From Haemonchus contortus (lineage: Eukaryota > Nematoda > Chromadorea > Rhabditida > Trichostrongylidae): 64,000 bases of DNA. Shown here one piece after another: positions 32,401 through 44,400 of the stretch. Position 1 is the stretch's first letter. Every line of letters begins with the position of its first letter. The notes below the pieces were generated by a model. The model had not been told where the DNA came from, ran no database searches, and saw only the letters and a list, made by a program, of their open reading frames with translations. The translations under genes were made by a program, and so were the position numbers. Location: contig LS997563.1 in NCBI GenBank assembly GCA_000469685.2, positions 13,555,440-13,619,439 of the forward strand. Direction: 5' to 3'.

Positions 32401-35400
32401 TTTGATTGGCGTATTTTGACTTTCATGCTTTTTCATTAGAATGCATGACATAGCACGAAATATTAAGCGGAAAGGTAAGCAGCATGAAATTCGAAGGATG
32501 CGCAGTATTAGTTTTAAAATTTGTAATCCAATAGTACTCAAGCATATGTACACGAGAAAGGCTGATAGCGCAACTATGAGAAGTGCCATAATTAGGGTTT
32601 TGTACCAATGCATTATAACGTCAAAAATGTGCGTTATATCAGGCCAGACAAACTCATGGTGAATATTGCTATTTCCTTGGAGCTTTGACAATAAGGGGTA
32701 ATGTAGAGTATTAACGTATTTCAACAAGCCCCCTATTTTGAAGGTGTATTTGATAGTTCCGCAGGAAATAGTGCAGTTCAAGAGTTGGCGTGCAGAACCT
32801 AAATGAAATCGCAGGCTTGACTGTGGTCCTGTCGGTGCACAGAGAACAACAAAGGAGTGTGAGGCGCATACGATCTCCCCATAAGTTTCCTCTGGCGAAT
32901 TACATTTTACGTCTGCTACGGCACCTTTTGCGCAATTATAACAGCCTCTTAATGTTGTGTCCTCGACGGCGCAAGTAAGGTTCCGTACTTCCACGAAAGT
33001 TGTGTCAAAGGTCCTTTGAAATGTGAGAAGAAATTCGGAAGAAACTAGATTAGGGATTTTCGCCACCAGGGGGGAATCGTGCCTTTTTCTCAGTTCCCAA
33101 GATGGTGTTCTGACTGGTAGTTTTAGCGTAATGTGATTAAGTTCTTCAGCCACATCAGACGAGGGGCATTCACATCGCACCTTCGACTCGGCCGCTGCGC
33201 ACTTACAGTTTTCTGAAAATGTGCAGTTTAGAGTCTCGGCTGCACTTTGGCTTTCGCAAAGTAGGTTTGGTGTTATCGTACTGGTCCAAACCGCCGTGTC
33301 GTATCCATTTGTAATAAAGGCGCTGTTCAGCTGCGGAGTAGGAGGCATTGTGAGGGAAGTCATGGTGATCTGTACGGTTTCGAAGTTCACTGGAACATTT
33401 GGGACGAGCTGAGCGACATACCAGTACCGTCCTTCATTTGAATAGAGGTCTTCAATTATGATCTCTACTTTGACCTCTTCCGTCCAGCGCAGACAACGAA
33501 ATATTCTGTAAATGGTCGGGTTATTAGGCTTGACAAAAAGGCGGAAGAAGAGGCAACCGGAACTGAAGGAGGCGCAATCGCAGCCCCATCCTCCACAGGA
33601 CTCGAAACAGTCAGTACGTCCTGGATAAGAGTTGCCGCTTTCAAGCTCTGGGATCATACTAGTGCTGTTGACACTGGCGCATTTTTCTCCTGAACATGAC
33701 CCCATATACGGACAACGTTTACTGTCAACAACGTGTACAGTCGTAGAACGTGTATAGTATTCCGTTTCTTCCTCACAACGTAGGTATAAGCCTTTCCATC
33801 TAATTTTAACATTGGCCACTAGAGTAGAGTTACTAACCAGGCGCAAACAAGCGTGTTGGGTAAAGGTGTTCAGCTTCAATACTTCGGTCAGCCTAACTGA
33901 GCAAAGTTCTTTGCCATCTTTATTGGTGCAAACCGTAGCATGGTGCTCTAGTAAATTAACTTCTTGACATGAGAATGCTGGTTGTACCATACTGCACAGT
34001 GATGCTATTATTGCAAGTGCTGCTGTTAAGCGAGCGTTAAGAGAGGATCTAGATCTTATTCGTAATTTTTGCACTAGTTTTAGTAAGAGCTGACAAACAG
34101 CGTATAGCAGGCACCGAACTAGTGACACTCCTCCTGCTAACAGAAGGCGTAATGGCTTCCCAATTACTACCGGCACATATAGCAGCGCGTAAATGAGACC
34201 AAGAATCCCATAGAGTGTAAGAACGAGCACAAAAATTGCTCCATGAGGCCGACATTCAGGATTGAGAAAGGTGGAAGAGCAAACCCAGCAATCAACGTTC
34301 GCACAAAAGTCTAGTCCTTCGCATTTCGTTTCAATAACTGCGAGTTGGCCGTTTGCATGCCATTTCAGTACTACCTTGTGATCATGCAGCGTGACTTCTG
34401 GCGGAAATCGTATAATTTGCGGAGTTCCATCGGAGTGTTCCATCTTGCAGGTCATGTCGGCGCAAACTTCAAATGCTAGAGGTGCAGTTGAATTAACTCT
34501 GATACCCTTTTCCGTGCAAGATAGTTGCACTGAAGGTGACTCTTTCCCAAGCGTATGTCCGAACAAGGAGAGAATCATCATGTAAAAGAGGAACCATTTC
34601 GAGTTTCGCGAGGTTTTCGGGAAAGTCATCGCAGAGGTACAGGTATTACTTTCCGCATAGTGAACTGGACGGCGGCGGCGCAAATCGTAATGGGTGGTGC
34701 TACGGACAGGAGAGTGAACAGCTCCCGGATTTTGCGGTTCTGTCGATGAAGTTCTTTGACTTCCCGACCTCTCCGCTGTCTCTTGGACTTCTAGGGGAAT
34801 AAGTAAGTTTACTGGCCGCCGTATGGTCCTTCTGTTGGAAGTTCGGAGTTCTACTTCACGAATTTTACCGTCACCACCCTTTTTTATATTCGTTATGCGC
34901 GCCATTCTCCATTCGTGTCGAGGAAGAACAGGGTCGCTCACGAGGACAACGTCTCCTACAGCAGGAATATTTTGTCCGAGTCTGCTGTTTGTCGGAAGTT
35001 TCTTTTGGATTTCGCGAAGAGAAGTTAAGTATTGTTCTTGCCATATCCTCCAGAACTTTTCCGTTTCTTTGATCGATGATTGGATCGCCTCTATCACTTG
35101 CTGGCGATTTTGCAGGGTGCGGCGCGCGTCTGAAGGGAGGTAAAGAGGATCATCGTTTTCCGCGGTCTCAATTTCTGGGAATTTTACGACGATATCACGC
35201 TGCAAAAAATCTATTGGGCGTACAGAGGTGAAGTCTTCCTGTGTCGAGCTTTGATATGTAAGGGGTCTAGAGTTCAGACAGGCTTCAATTTCAATGACGG
35301 TCGTGTGGATTTCGTCAAAAGAACGCTGTCGTGCGCCAGTCAGCGCTTTATAAAGGGCGTGCTTGATAGATTTGATTAGGCGTTCATAGAGACCGCCTTG

Positions 35401-38400
35401 CCAGGGCGCATACGGTGTTATATGGTTCCATTTGATCCCTTTATTGGCGATGCTACGTTGTAATTCCTCGTGTAGTTCATTAAGCTGGTTGTCTAAAATA
35501 GCCGCACTTAATATGAAAGTCGGTGCATTATCACAAGTTACCGACTCGGGTAGACCCCTCCGCGCAATGAATCGTCTGAGCGCATTCATGAACTCCTCCG
35601 TCCCTAAGCTGCGTATCACTTCTAAATGGATAAGGCGTGTAGTTGTACATGTAAAGATGCACCCGTACAGTTTCTGATTGCCTCCATTCTCATGGCAAGA
35701 AGGGAGGTCGAAGAAGTCCAACCCTGTATGTTGGAAGGGGTGGCTCCTTACTACTCTCCGGCTTGGGAGATCTGGCGTATCTGGATAACGGTATGGCAAA
35801 GCGTTAAATTTTCGGCAGGGGATACAATGGGTGACTAGTTTCCGTACTTGCTGGCGCAGTTTTGGGATCCAGTACTGTTCCCTTATTGTGGCTATTGTGT
35901 GCTCTATTCCTCTGTGGTAATTCCCATGAGCTTCTTGAATAAGTCGCTGCGCAAGTAATGTGTTTGGCACAATGAAGATAGGAGTTTTAGCGCTGTCAGG
36001 AAGGGCGGAATATTTCAAACGTCCTCGCGAGCGCCATATCCGTTGTTCGTCTTCGTAGAGGCGCAATGTGTTCTCCATGGATTTCCGGTACTCTTTTGTC
36101 AAGTGGACGAACTGATGGTCTCGGAAAAGTACCTTTTTCGCAGCTTCTAGTTCAACGCTGGACAGTGAGTTACTGGTGTCTGAAATGTGTTTCAGTTCAG
36201 GAATTTTGTTTAAGACCTTTTTCCTGATCTTACCCAGAGGGCGCAATATCTTCTTAACAAAGCGTAGAACTAAAGCGGTAACTCGAGTACCGGCGAGGAA
36301 AGAGGAAAATCGGTTCCAGTCCAACAGTTCTGACGTTGCTGTGGTTGTCGTGTATGCTGCGGTAATATGTGCCGTATCTTGGTTGGCTGCTTCATCTTGG
36401 GTTGGATCGTGCGCCATGACAGACGGATAGAACTCTACAGGCCAAGCGTTTATGGGTGCTCTCAAAAACACTGGTCCCGCCCACCAATCACTATCGCTTA
36501 TCTGTTGCTTGTCCAGCCCTCGAGTACCAGCGTCTGCGGGGTTTTGTGAAGTGTGCACATAGCCAAATATGGCATTCACACTTTCTTTTTCGCTCAAATA
36601 GCGGACAATTTCCCTTATTTCGCGCACTCTATTTTCTACTAGAACTCCTACATTGGTGCACTTTGGAGAAGAAAGCCAATTGAGTGCTATTTGAGAATCG
36701 GAGAAGACGTATACGGTTTTTGGGCAGGCGGACTGTTGCGAGTTCAACGCTCGCACGATGGAGTGTGTAAGGCGCATAGCCATCGTTACTGCATTCATCT
36801 CGAGTTTAGGGATAGTGGTTTTGGCTTTTATTGATGGCAATTTGCTCTTGGCCATAACTAGCGTGGACGTACTCGAGTTGAACAAGTAAGCGCATGTAGC
36901 CAGCGCTATCTCACTTGCATCTGCGAAAACTGCTAAGTTCAGCCTATCCGAGCTGGCACAGAAACGTCTTGGAAATGAGCGACTAAATCCATTAATATTA
37001 TTGGTGATAGTTTCCCACTTTCGGCGCGTGTCAGAAGGTAGCTCTGTGTCCCACTGGATTCTCTGTCTCCATAGGTCCTGTTGGAATCTTTTCGCAGGGG
37101 TAATTAGTGGAACCAGCCACCCAAAGGGGTCGTATATAGAAGCAATCTGGCGTGCTACTAACCTTTTCGTTATGGTATTCGATGGGGGCAAAGAACAACG
37201 CATAATTAGGGAGTCGTCCTGTGCATCCCATAGAATACCAAGTACTTTCTTCGGCGATGGTGTGGAACATGCTTCTTCTGGCAATTTATTGCGCAAAGAT
37301 AGATCGTTAGAAGTAAACTCTCTCAAATTCATACCCATTTCCGAAAACAATTTTCGCGCAGTCAAGGATTTTTTTGCAACTTCTTCAGGAGTTTCACCTG
37401 ATAAGATAAGGTTGTCAACATATAAGTTTTCTCGAATTTCCTTTGCTAGGTCGGCATCTGATACGGCGCAACGCAGATGGTGATGGATAGTTCCTCCTAA
37501 TAAATAGGGTGAAACATTAAGTCCAAACGTAACACGGGTGAAGCGGTACGCTATTATGTTGCTGTCATCTAAGGGCGTACTTATATCCCGCACCCACAGA
37601 AAGCGTGTTACGTCTCGGTCAATTTCCTGAAGGCGCACTTGTAAGAAAGCCTTCTCAACGTCTGAGATTACTACGTAAGGGGCGACTCTGAAGCGTAAGA
37701 GCATCGCATAAAGCTCTGGTAGAATAAGTGGGCCCTGATGAAGTATGTCATTGAGCGAGGGGCAATCTTTGAAATGCGCACTGGCGTCGAATACGATGCG
37801 CAATTTCGTTGTTTCCTTTTGAGGCGTAATGACTGGTTGATGCGGTATATAATGAACCAATGAACCCTCTCCTGATGACTTCTCTGAGATAGGTTCGATG
37901 ATCCCTAGTTCTTGCTGTGAAACAATTATGTTGTTATAATCTTGGAGGAGCTGCGGCGTTTTTTGAAGCATATGGAACACTGAATGCAATCGCTTCATTG
38001 CGATAGCCCTATTGGAGGGCAGAGGAGGATGATTCTTCTTGAAGGGAAAGCGGATGTAGTAGCCGTCTGGGCGTTTTTCGATGGTCTCTTCAAAGAACCT
38101 GGCCACCTCTTCATTAATTGCGTTCTTCTCTGCATTCTTCGTGCCTGTGAATTCGCATATGCCGGCGGAGTCCATAGCCCAATATTTGTCCCATCTGTCT
38201 ATGTCCTCTTCGGAATCCATTTCGAAGTTGACAAAGGTGTTTACGGTAGCTGGCTTCACCTTAATTTCTCCATCAAATAGTTTTTGAGTGCCTTCCTGTA
38301 GCTCGTTTGCCGACTGCTTTCCTGTAAGCAGGTATCCTAGTTTAGACGGGATGAGATGCAGTCCCGAAGGCAAGGTATACCGAGGGTGCGATACATCAAG

Positions 38401-41400
38401 TAAGCTCCACAGCTGATCGCAACCTATTAAAATTTGAGGTTTCGATGTTCCCTCATGATGCGCTTTAGACAAAGGGATCTGTCGTTGCTTAATGAAGGCT
38501 AAATCTTCAGTACTGAGGCGCGCTGATTTGTTGGCTTTGGTGATAACCGGAAGCGTATGCAGGCGCATGTTGTGCTTTATTCCCGTCCTGTCCCATAGCC
38601 CCAGTGTTGTTAGGTTGCATGCAATGCGTTTGGGTTGCTCGGTGCCGAAGGTGTATACATGGAAAATTTTTGTTGTCGTGCGCTCTAAACCCAATTCGTT
38701 AGCTAGAGTATCAGTGATGAAAGACTCATCTGCTCCGGTGTCTAGTAGGATTTCCACATTCTTCCACTGGTTCCGTTGTGTGTCTCTCACTTGGGCCACT
38801 CCAGTTAGCAAGAGAACGTTGTTAGCAGTAGGCTCGGGGGTGTCCGGATATTCCGATGAGGCTTCACCATAGTGCGAGGAAGCTAAGACGGTGCCCGTTT
38901 CTGGGGAGGCGTCTTCCACTTGCAGTGCATTTGGGGGTTCTGAGGGACAATCCATCTCGAGAATGTGCGCGTGTGCTCGGATCGGTTTTTTACTACGCTG
39001 CCCCTCGACGTGTCTGATCGACTTTTGTTGCTGCCCTGCCCCTGTTTTCGAGACTGTATGGCTCTTCCCCGTTGTGGGTGTTTGCTGAGGTAAGGCGCAA
39101 TGGGACTGGTTGACTCGTAAAGGACATAAGGTGTGGTGATGCTTTTTTCCATTACAAAACTTGCATCCTGCTCTTTGACAATCAGTGAGAAAATGGCCCA
39201 CTGTTCCACAGTTGAGGCAACGGTTAGTGTCTCTAAAAATTTTGCTGCGTTCTTCAATAGTGGCGTACTTTGCGCATGCTATTGATTTATGACTGGTTGC
39301 ATTGCAAAAGAGACAAGGTACAAGTTCAGCTGATCTGTTGTGAGGTGCGGATTTGAATCCCTTGGCTGGGACGGCGCTGTTATGACAAGGGTTCTTATTC
39401 ACCATATAGTTAATCCGCTCCTCTTTAGTTATGACTTTATCCAAATGTGAAAGAATATCACTAAGGACCCAAGACTGGCTCTGTGTGGAAGTACCAACAC
39501 AGAATTCAAGAACTTTGCGCTGAAGGTCTACCCTGAATTTTGACAAAACCTTTTGGCTTAAGAAAGAACCGTCTAAGGATACTCCTTTATCCTGTAATTG
39601 TGACACAATAGGTAGAATTGTCTCGAGGAGGCGGCGCTGCTCCTCTAGGCTTGAATTTTCGGCGCGAGCATTCTCTAATCGCGTATGAAGGCTATCGATG
39701 AGGCGTGACTCATCGCCATACTTATTATGTAGAAACATAACCGCTTTTTCATAATTCCCTTCTGTGACATTGAACCGGCGCACTGAGTCTTTTGCTTCCC
39801 CTCTAAGCGCACTGATCAAATAATTAAATTTTTGAAGGTTTGTCAAAGGTTGATTGTGGACATTAGCTTTGAAAAGCGTCCAAAAGTTCTCAAATTCCCA
39901 TACTTTCCCACTGAAGGTAGGTATAGGGATGGCGGGTAATTTCGCAATTAGGGGTTCTATTTGTGTTTGTGCTATCTCCAAATGCGGTGCATTGGTACTT
40001 CTTGCCCGTCCCTCGTCCAAGGCGCTTATTCTTTTTGCTTCAAGTTCTATAGCGGCTTTTTGCGCGTTATCGATGGCTGCCTCTGCCTTTTCAATATAAA
40101 CATCTGCCTGCTGTTGATGCTCGGGCGTGAGACGATCCGCTAATGAATCAATGGTGGTTGTAAAATCAAACAAGGCTTCCGATACAAGTTGGGAAGTTGA
40201 ATGAAGTTGCAAGACCAGTTCTTTGATTCGCAAATTATTAGCTGACACCTGATGCGGACCTTCCATAGACTGCTTGAACTCTATATAGGTGTCCAGCAAG
40301 GAGCTCACATTGTTACAATACCGTGTTAAAAGACCTTTTTTCGAGCTCAATTTCTTTGGGCCATCCATGTTGAATAAGCGATAAGGGCGCAAAGAAATGA
40401 AAAATGAAAGATGAGAAAGAAAAAAGAAATCCTTATTATCAAAAAGCTCTCTGGATCTTTCACTAGAACAGATCCGAAGAGTAATGTAAAGATCCAAATG
40501 CAACGTAATGGGTAGTCGTTCCGTTAGTCGAAATCGGCGCAATATCCCAAGGCGAACACTTAGTAAAGCGAATAATGAAAGGCGTACCGGTGTCCGATGA
40601 TTTGTGGTCCTAATCCGTTGATATTGGCCGATGCACCATGAAATGACTCGGTTGCCACGCGGAGAAAGAATACCACGAGTAGCAGTATTTATTTCACCTC
40701 AAACTTGGGTAATTAAACCAGTAACAACTACTTTCCATGTAATACATGCGTTCAAGTCTACAAGCTATAAACACGATGAAGTGAAACACTTAGTCAGAAG
40801 AGAGCTGGGAAGAGATGAGCAACTTCAAGGGGTGCGTAGGGAATGACGGCGCATGGGGAGCCGGTGCAGCGTCGCGTCTCGCCGGCAGGGTGCTGAGGTG
40901 AGACATCTGAGGCGCAACTAAGGATTGATCATATTTATATTGTTTATGAGCCTTTTCAGATTCTGCTAAAGATAAGTTCAATTCCCATCACCAAGAAGCA
41001 ACAAGAGCTTACTGTAGATCTGAGAATAAGCTCGTTTTCTCATTGGCATCATGTGACCCGAATTCTAGAGTTCCAATCGCATCGGAGTTGCGATAGTATA
41101 CAGTTGGTGCCAAAAAACTACAACTGGATGATTGAAGCTCTTGAGAAAAAATACGGGAATAAACCCATAAACAGAGCGAAAATAGTACAAAAACTAATTG
41201 ATATGCGTCCAGCTGCCAACAATGCGGCTGCCTGCAACAATGTCTTCGACAAAATTAGAATGCTCATTAACCAAATGGTATCAGCAGGTCAAGACATTCG
41301 CATTGCGCAAGACGCGCTATGGACAGAGAAAATTCTCGAAAAATTCCCTTACAGCATCGTGAAAAACGTCCTGATCACTACACAGAGCAAGGACGAGGTT

Positions 41401-44400
41401 AAAATTGAAGACATAATGAACGAGCTGGAAAAAGAGATAGAAGCGAAGAAATTTGTGGAATCAAGATTACGCAACTTCTCAAAGCACGACCACAACGGAG
41501 AAAGAGAGAAATACTCCAGAGAACAGCCTTATAAGGCTTCAAAGGCGTGCGTATTTTGCAAAAATGCCAACCACACGTCAAATTATTGCAGAACGGTGGT
41601 AGGAATAAATGAAAGAAGAGATATCCTGAAAAAGGAGCAACTGTGCTGGAAGTGCTTTGCTGACAGCCATAAAAGCAGCGAATGTCCCAAGAAAAATTGC
41701 TCGCGCTGCAAACAAATGCACGATGTCAGCATATGCTTCGTCAATGGTCCCATGCAAAAAGGGAACAGTTCCAATGACTCCAACAAACCAAATTCTGGAT
41801 TCCAGCCTAGGAACAACATACCACCAGAACCAAGAAACCCCTATCAAAATAGAGGGGAAAGGCAGCCGTGGAATGGCAATAACTCCAGTGATGCTCGAAA
41901 TAACAGATCCTTTCAAGGTAGAGCAATAGCCAATAATGCCTGCGTCAATTCCGACAATGCAAAAAACCAGGCTAGTGAAGCAAAGGAGCAAATCGTGCTA
42001 ATGACAGCCGAAGGTAGCGTGTGGAACTACAACACGGACCAGTTCGAAAAAGTATTGTTCTTTTTCGATACGGGAGCTCAGAAAACGCTCATAAGAGAAC
42101 GGACGGCACAGGATCTGGCACTCCCCAAGCAATCACGAGAAATGTGTGCCATGTCGGGAATTGGTGGACACACAGAAATGTTCCAAAGTAACGTGGTCAC
42201 ACTTAAAATTCTCACTGCACACGGCATGGAAATAAACATGAAAGCCCAAACAAAACCGATAATCACAAATGGATTTTCATCGGTGCACTTGTCAATGGAG
42301 GACAAACATTTCCTCGAACTGAACGAACTTTGGGTATGCAATCCACGAGTTCAGGGAGAACATCAAAATCCCCATATTCTGGTTGGACTGGACTATTATT
42401 ATCACTTGGTCCCTCCAAATAGTAAACTCCTACAGTTGCCCTCTGGATTGCACATCGCCAAAACAATTTTCGGCCCCAGCATTCATGGCCGTGGTATCAT
42501 GCCTATGCAAACAAACAGCAGCGGAACCCACGAACGATGCAGTCCCTTATCAACTGACCCAGAGAGCAAACAGCTCATGCAACAACTAACTGCTATCAGC
42601 GAACCTACAGAAGCTGAGATGCTCAATAAATTGTTCGAGTTGCAAGGTCTGGGAATAAACCCCCACGAGCTGACAAGAGAAGATACTACATTCTCATATT
42701 TTCAAAAGTATTCAAAAAGAATACAAATCAACAATGGGACAGTCACAGCACCACTACCATTAAAAGAGAACGTGACTGATCTCTCAGATAACTATGCTGT
42801 TGCTTACCGTAGACTGATATCATTGTGGAAACACATGCAAAATAACAAAGAGCAGCAAATATGGTACACAAAAACATTTGAAGAGTACATTTCCACAAAT
42901 GTGGTCGAACACGCTGATGAAGTAAATACGAACAGCGTTGGCTGTTACTACATGCCACACTCAGGGGTATGGCGCCCTGCAAAACCAAAGCCACTCCGAA
43001 TAGTATTCGACGCTTCGTCGAAAAAATGCGGACAACTGTCCCTGAATGACGTTGTCCATACCGGAGAATCGTTTGTGAACAAAATTCACGACATTCTCGT
43101 TGCAAGCAGAACCGGTAAAATAATACTGCTGTGCGATATTCAAGCAGCATTCACACAAATAAGGCTGCAAGAAGAACATAAAGACCTATGCAGATTCTTG
43201 TGGTTCAAGAAAGCAAATGATCCACCAACACGTGATAACATTGTGGAGTACCGTTTCACTCGCTTACCTTTCGGCTTGACGGCTTCTCCAAGCATTCTTA
43301 ACATGGTAATCCTAGCATATCTTAACCACAAAGACACGGATATAGCTAGAGAGATCATGGACCACTTATACGTAGATAATATTCTTTTTCGAGCAAATAC
43401 GACTGAAGAAGCACTCCAAAAATACAAGGATTCCAAAGCGATCTTTGCGGAGATAGGCATGAACTTGCGTGAATACATATCAAATTCAAGCGAAGTCAAT
43501 GCAGCCATCCCAGAACAAGATCGTTTACAGGGAACGAAGATAAAATTCCTGGGAGTGGAGTTCAACACAGAAACAGATGAATTCCAAGTGAGCACCACAA
43601 TGGCGCAAAAAGATTACCTAACAAAACGAGACATTGTGAGCCAGTTGAACTCAATATACGACCCTATCGGGGTCGTAGGGCCACTGCTCGTAAAACTGAA
43701 GTCTCTAATGAGACAAATATACGACACGACTCTAAAATGGAATGATCGTGTACCGGCAGAACTATGTCATAAATGGAAAACTGCTTGTCGAGAAATCAAT
43801 GACGTGACAATCAAGATGCCAAGGCGCGCAGCCAATGATACCGACAAATGCCATACCCTATGGGTATTCTGCGACGCAAGCAAATTAGCCATAGCGGCAT
43901 GTGCGTATCTGCAAAACAATGATACGCATGCAGTCTCCCAACTTATTAGTGGAAAGACTCGTCTAACACCAAAGAAGACAGTTCAAACAATACCCAAACT
44001 AGAACTACTTGCAATTTTAATTGGCATTACTTTGGCGAAAACATTGCAAAGCAAACTGAGGTTAAAAATTCCCTCAATCAGCATCGTAAGTGACAGCGAA
44101 ATAGCGCTAGCGTGGATAAAATCAACACGCAAGTTGCCTCCGTTTGTAACTAATCAAAGAAAACGCATCTACCAGATAAAGCAGCAAATAGAAGATGCTA
44201 AAGAGACCGTAGTTAATTTCTACTACGTCCCCACTAATTACAATCCAGCAGATGCTGGAACGAGAGGACTAACATCTTACACAATTAGAAACCATGATTG
44301 GGTGAGAGGCCCTCGATGGCTCGAAACTGGCCCAAATATTACTCTGCTGAAGAGTGTTGAGAATATTACGGAATACGCCGATAGTTCGGATTGGGAAGAA

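Larger units (their letters stand above)
30200..41095 (-). mobile_element. BEL/Pao LTR retroelement inserted in the host BEL gag
   Basis: Inserted in minus orientation with the 5-bp target duplication GTATA (30195-30199 and 41096-41100). LTRs of 457 bp lie at 40639-41095 (5') and 30200-30656 (3'); I saw no difference between them. Its single polyprotein ORF (40542-32389) and the downstream ORF (32219-30798) are both open, so the copy looks intact and young. In element orientation the LTR starts TATCGCAAC and ends TCATTTCA. It contains about 27 internal copies of TGCGCC on the sense strand. Total length 10,896 bp. Confidence 0.95.

Noticed and set aside
32389..34602. Independent integrated phlebovirus glycoprotein gene
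   Set aside because: The glycoprotein-like region is continuous with the BEL pol frame and lies between its LTRs, so it is part of the retroelement.
41053..41100. Gag-pol start at 41,053
   Set aside because: That ATG-less opening lies in the LTR of the inserted element; the true upstream gag part is at 29,447-30,199.
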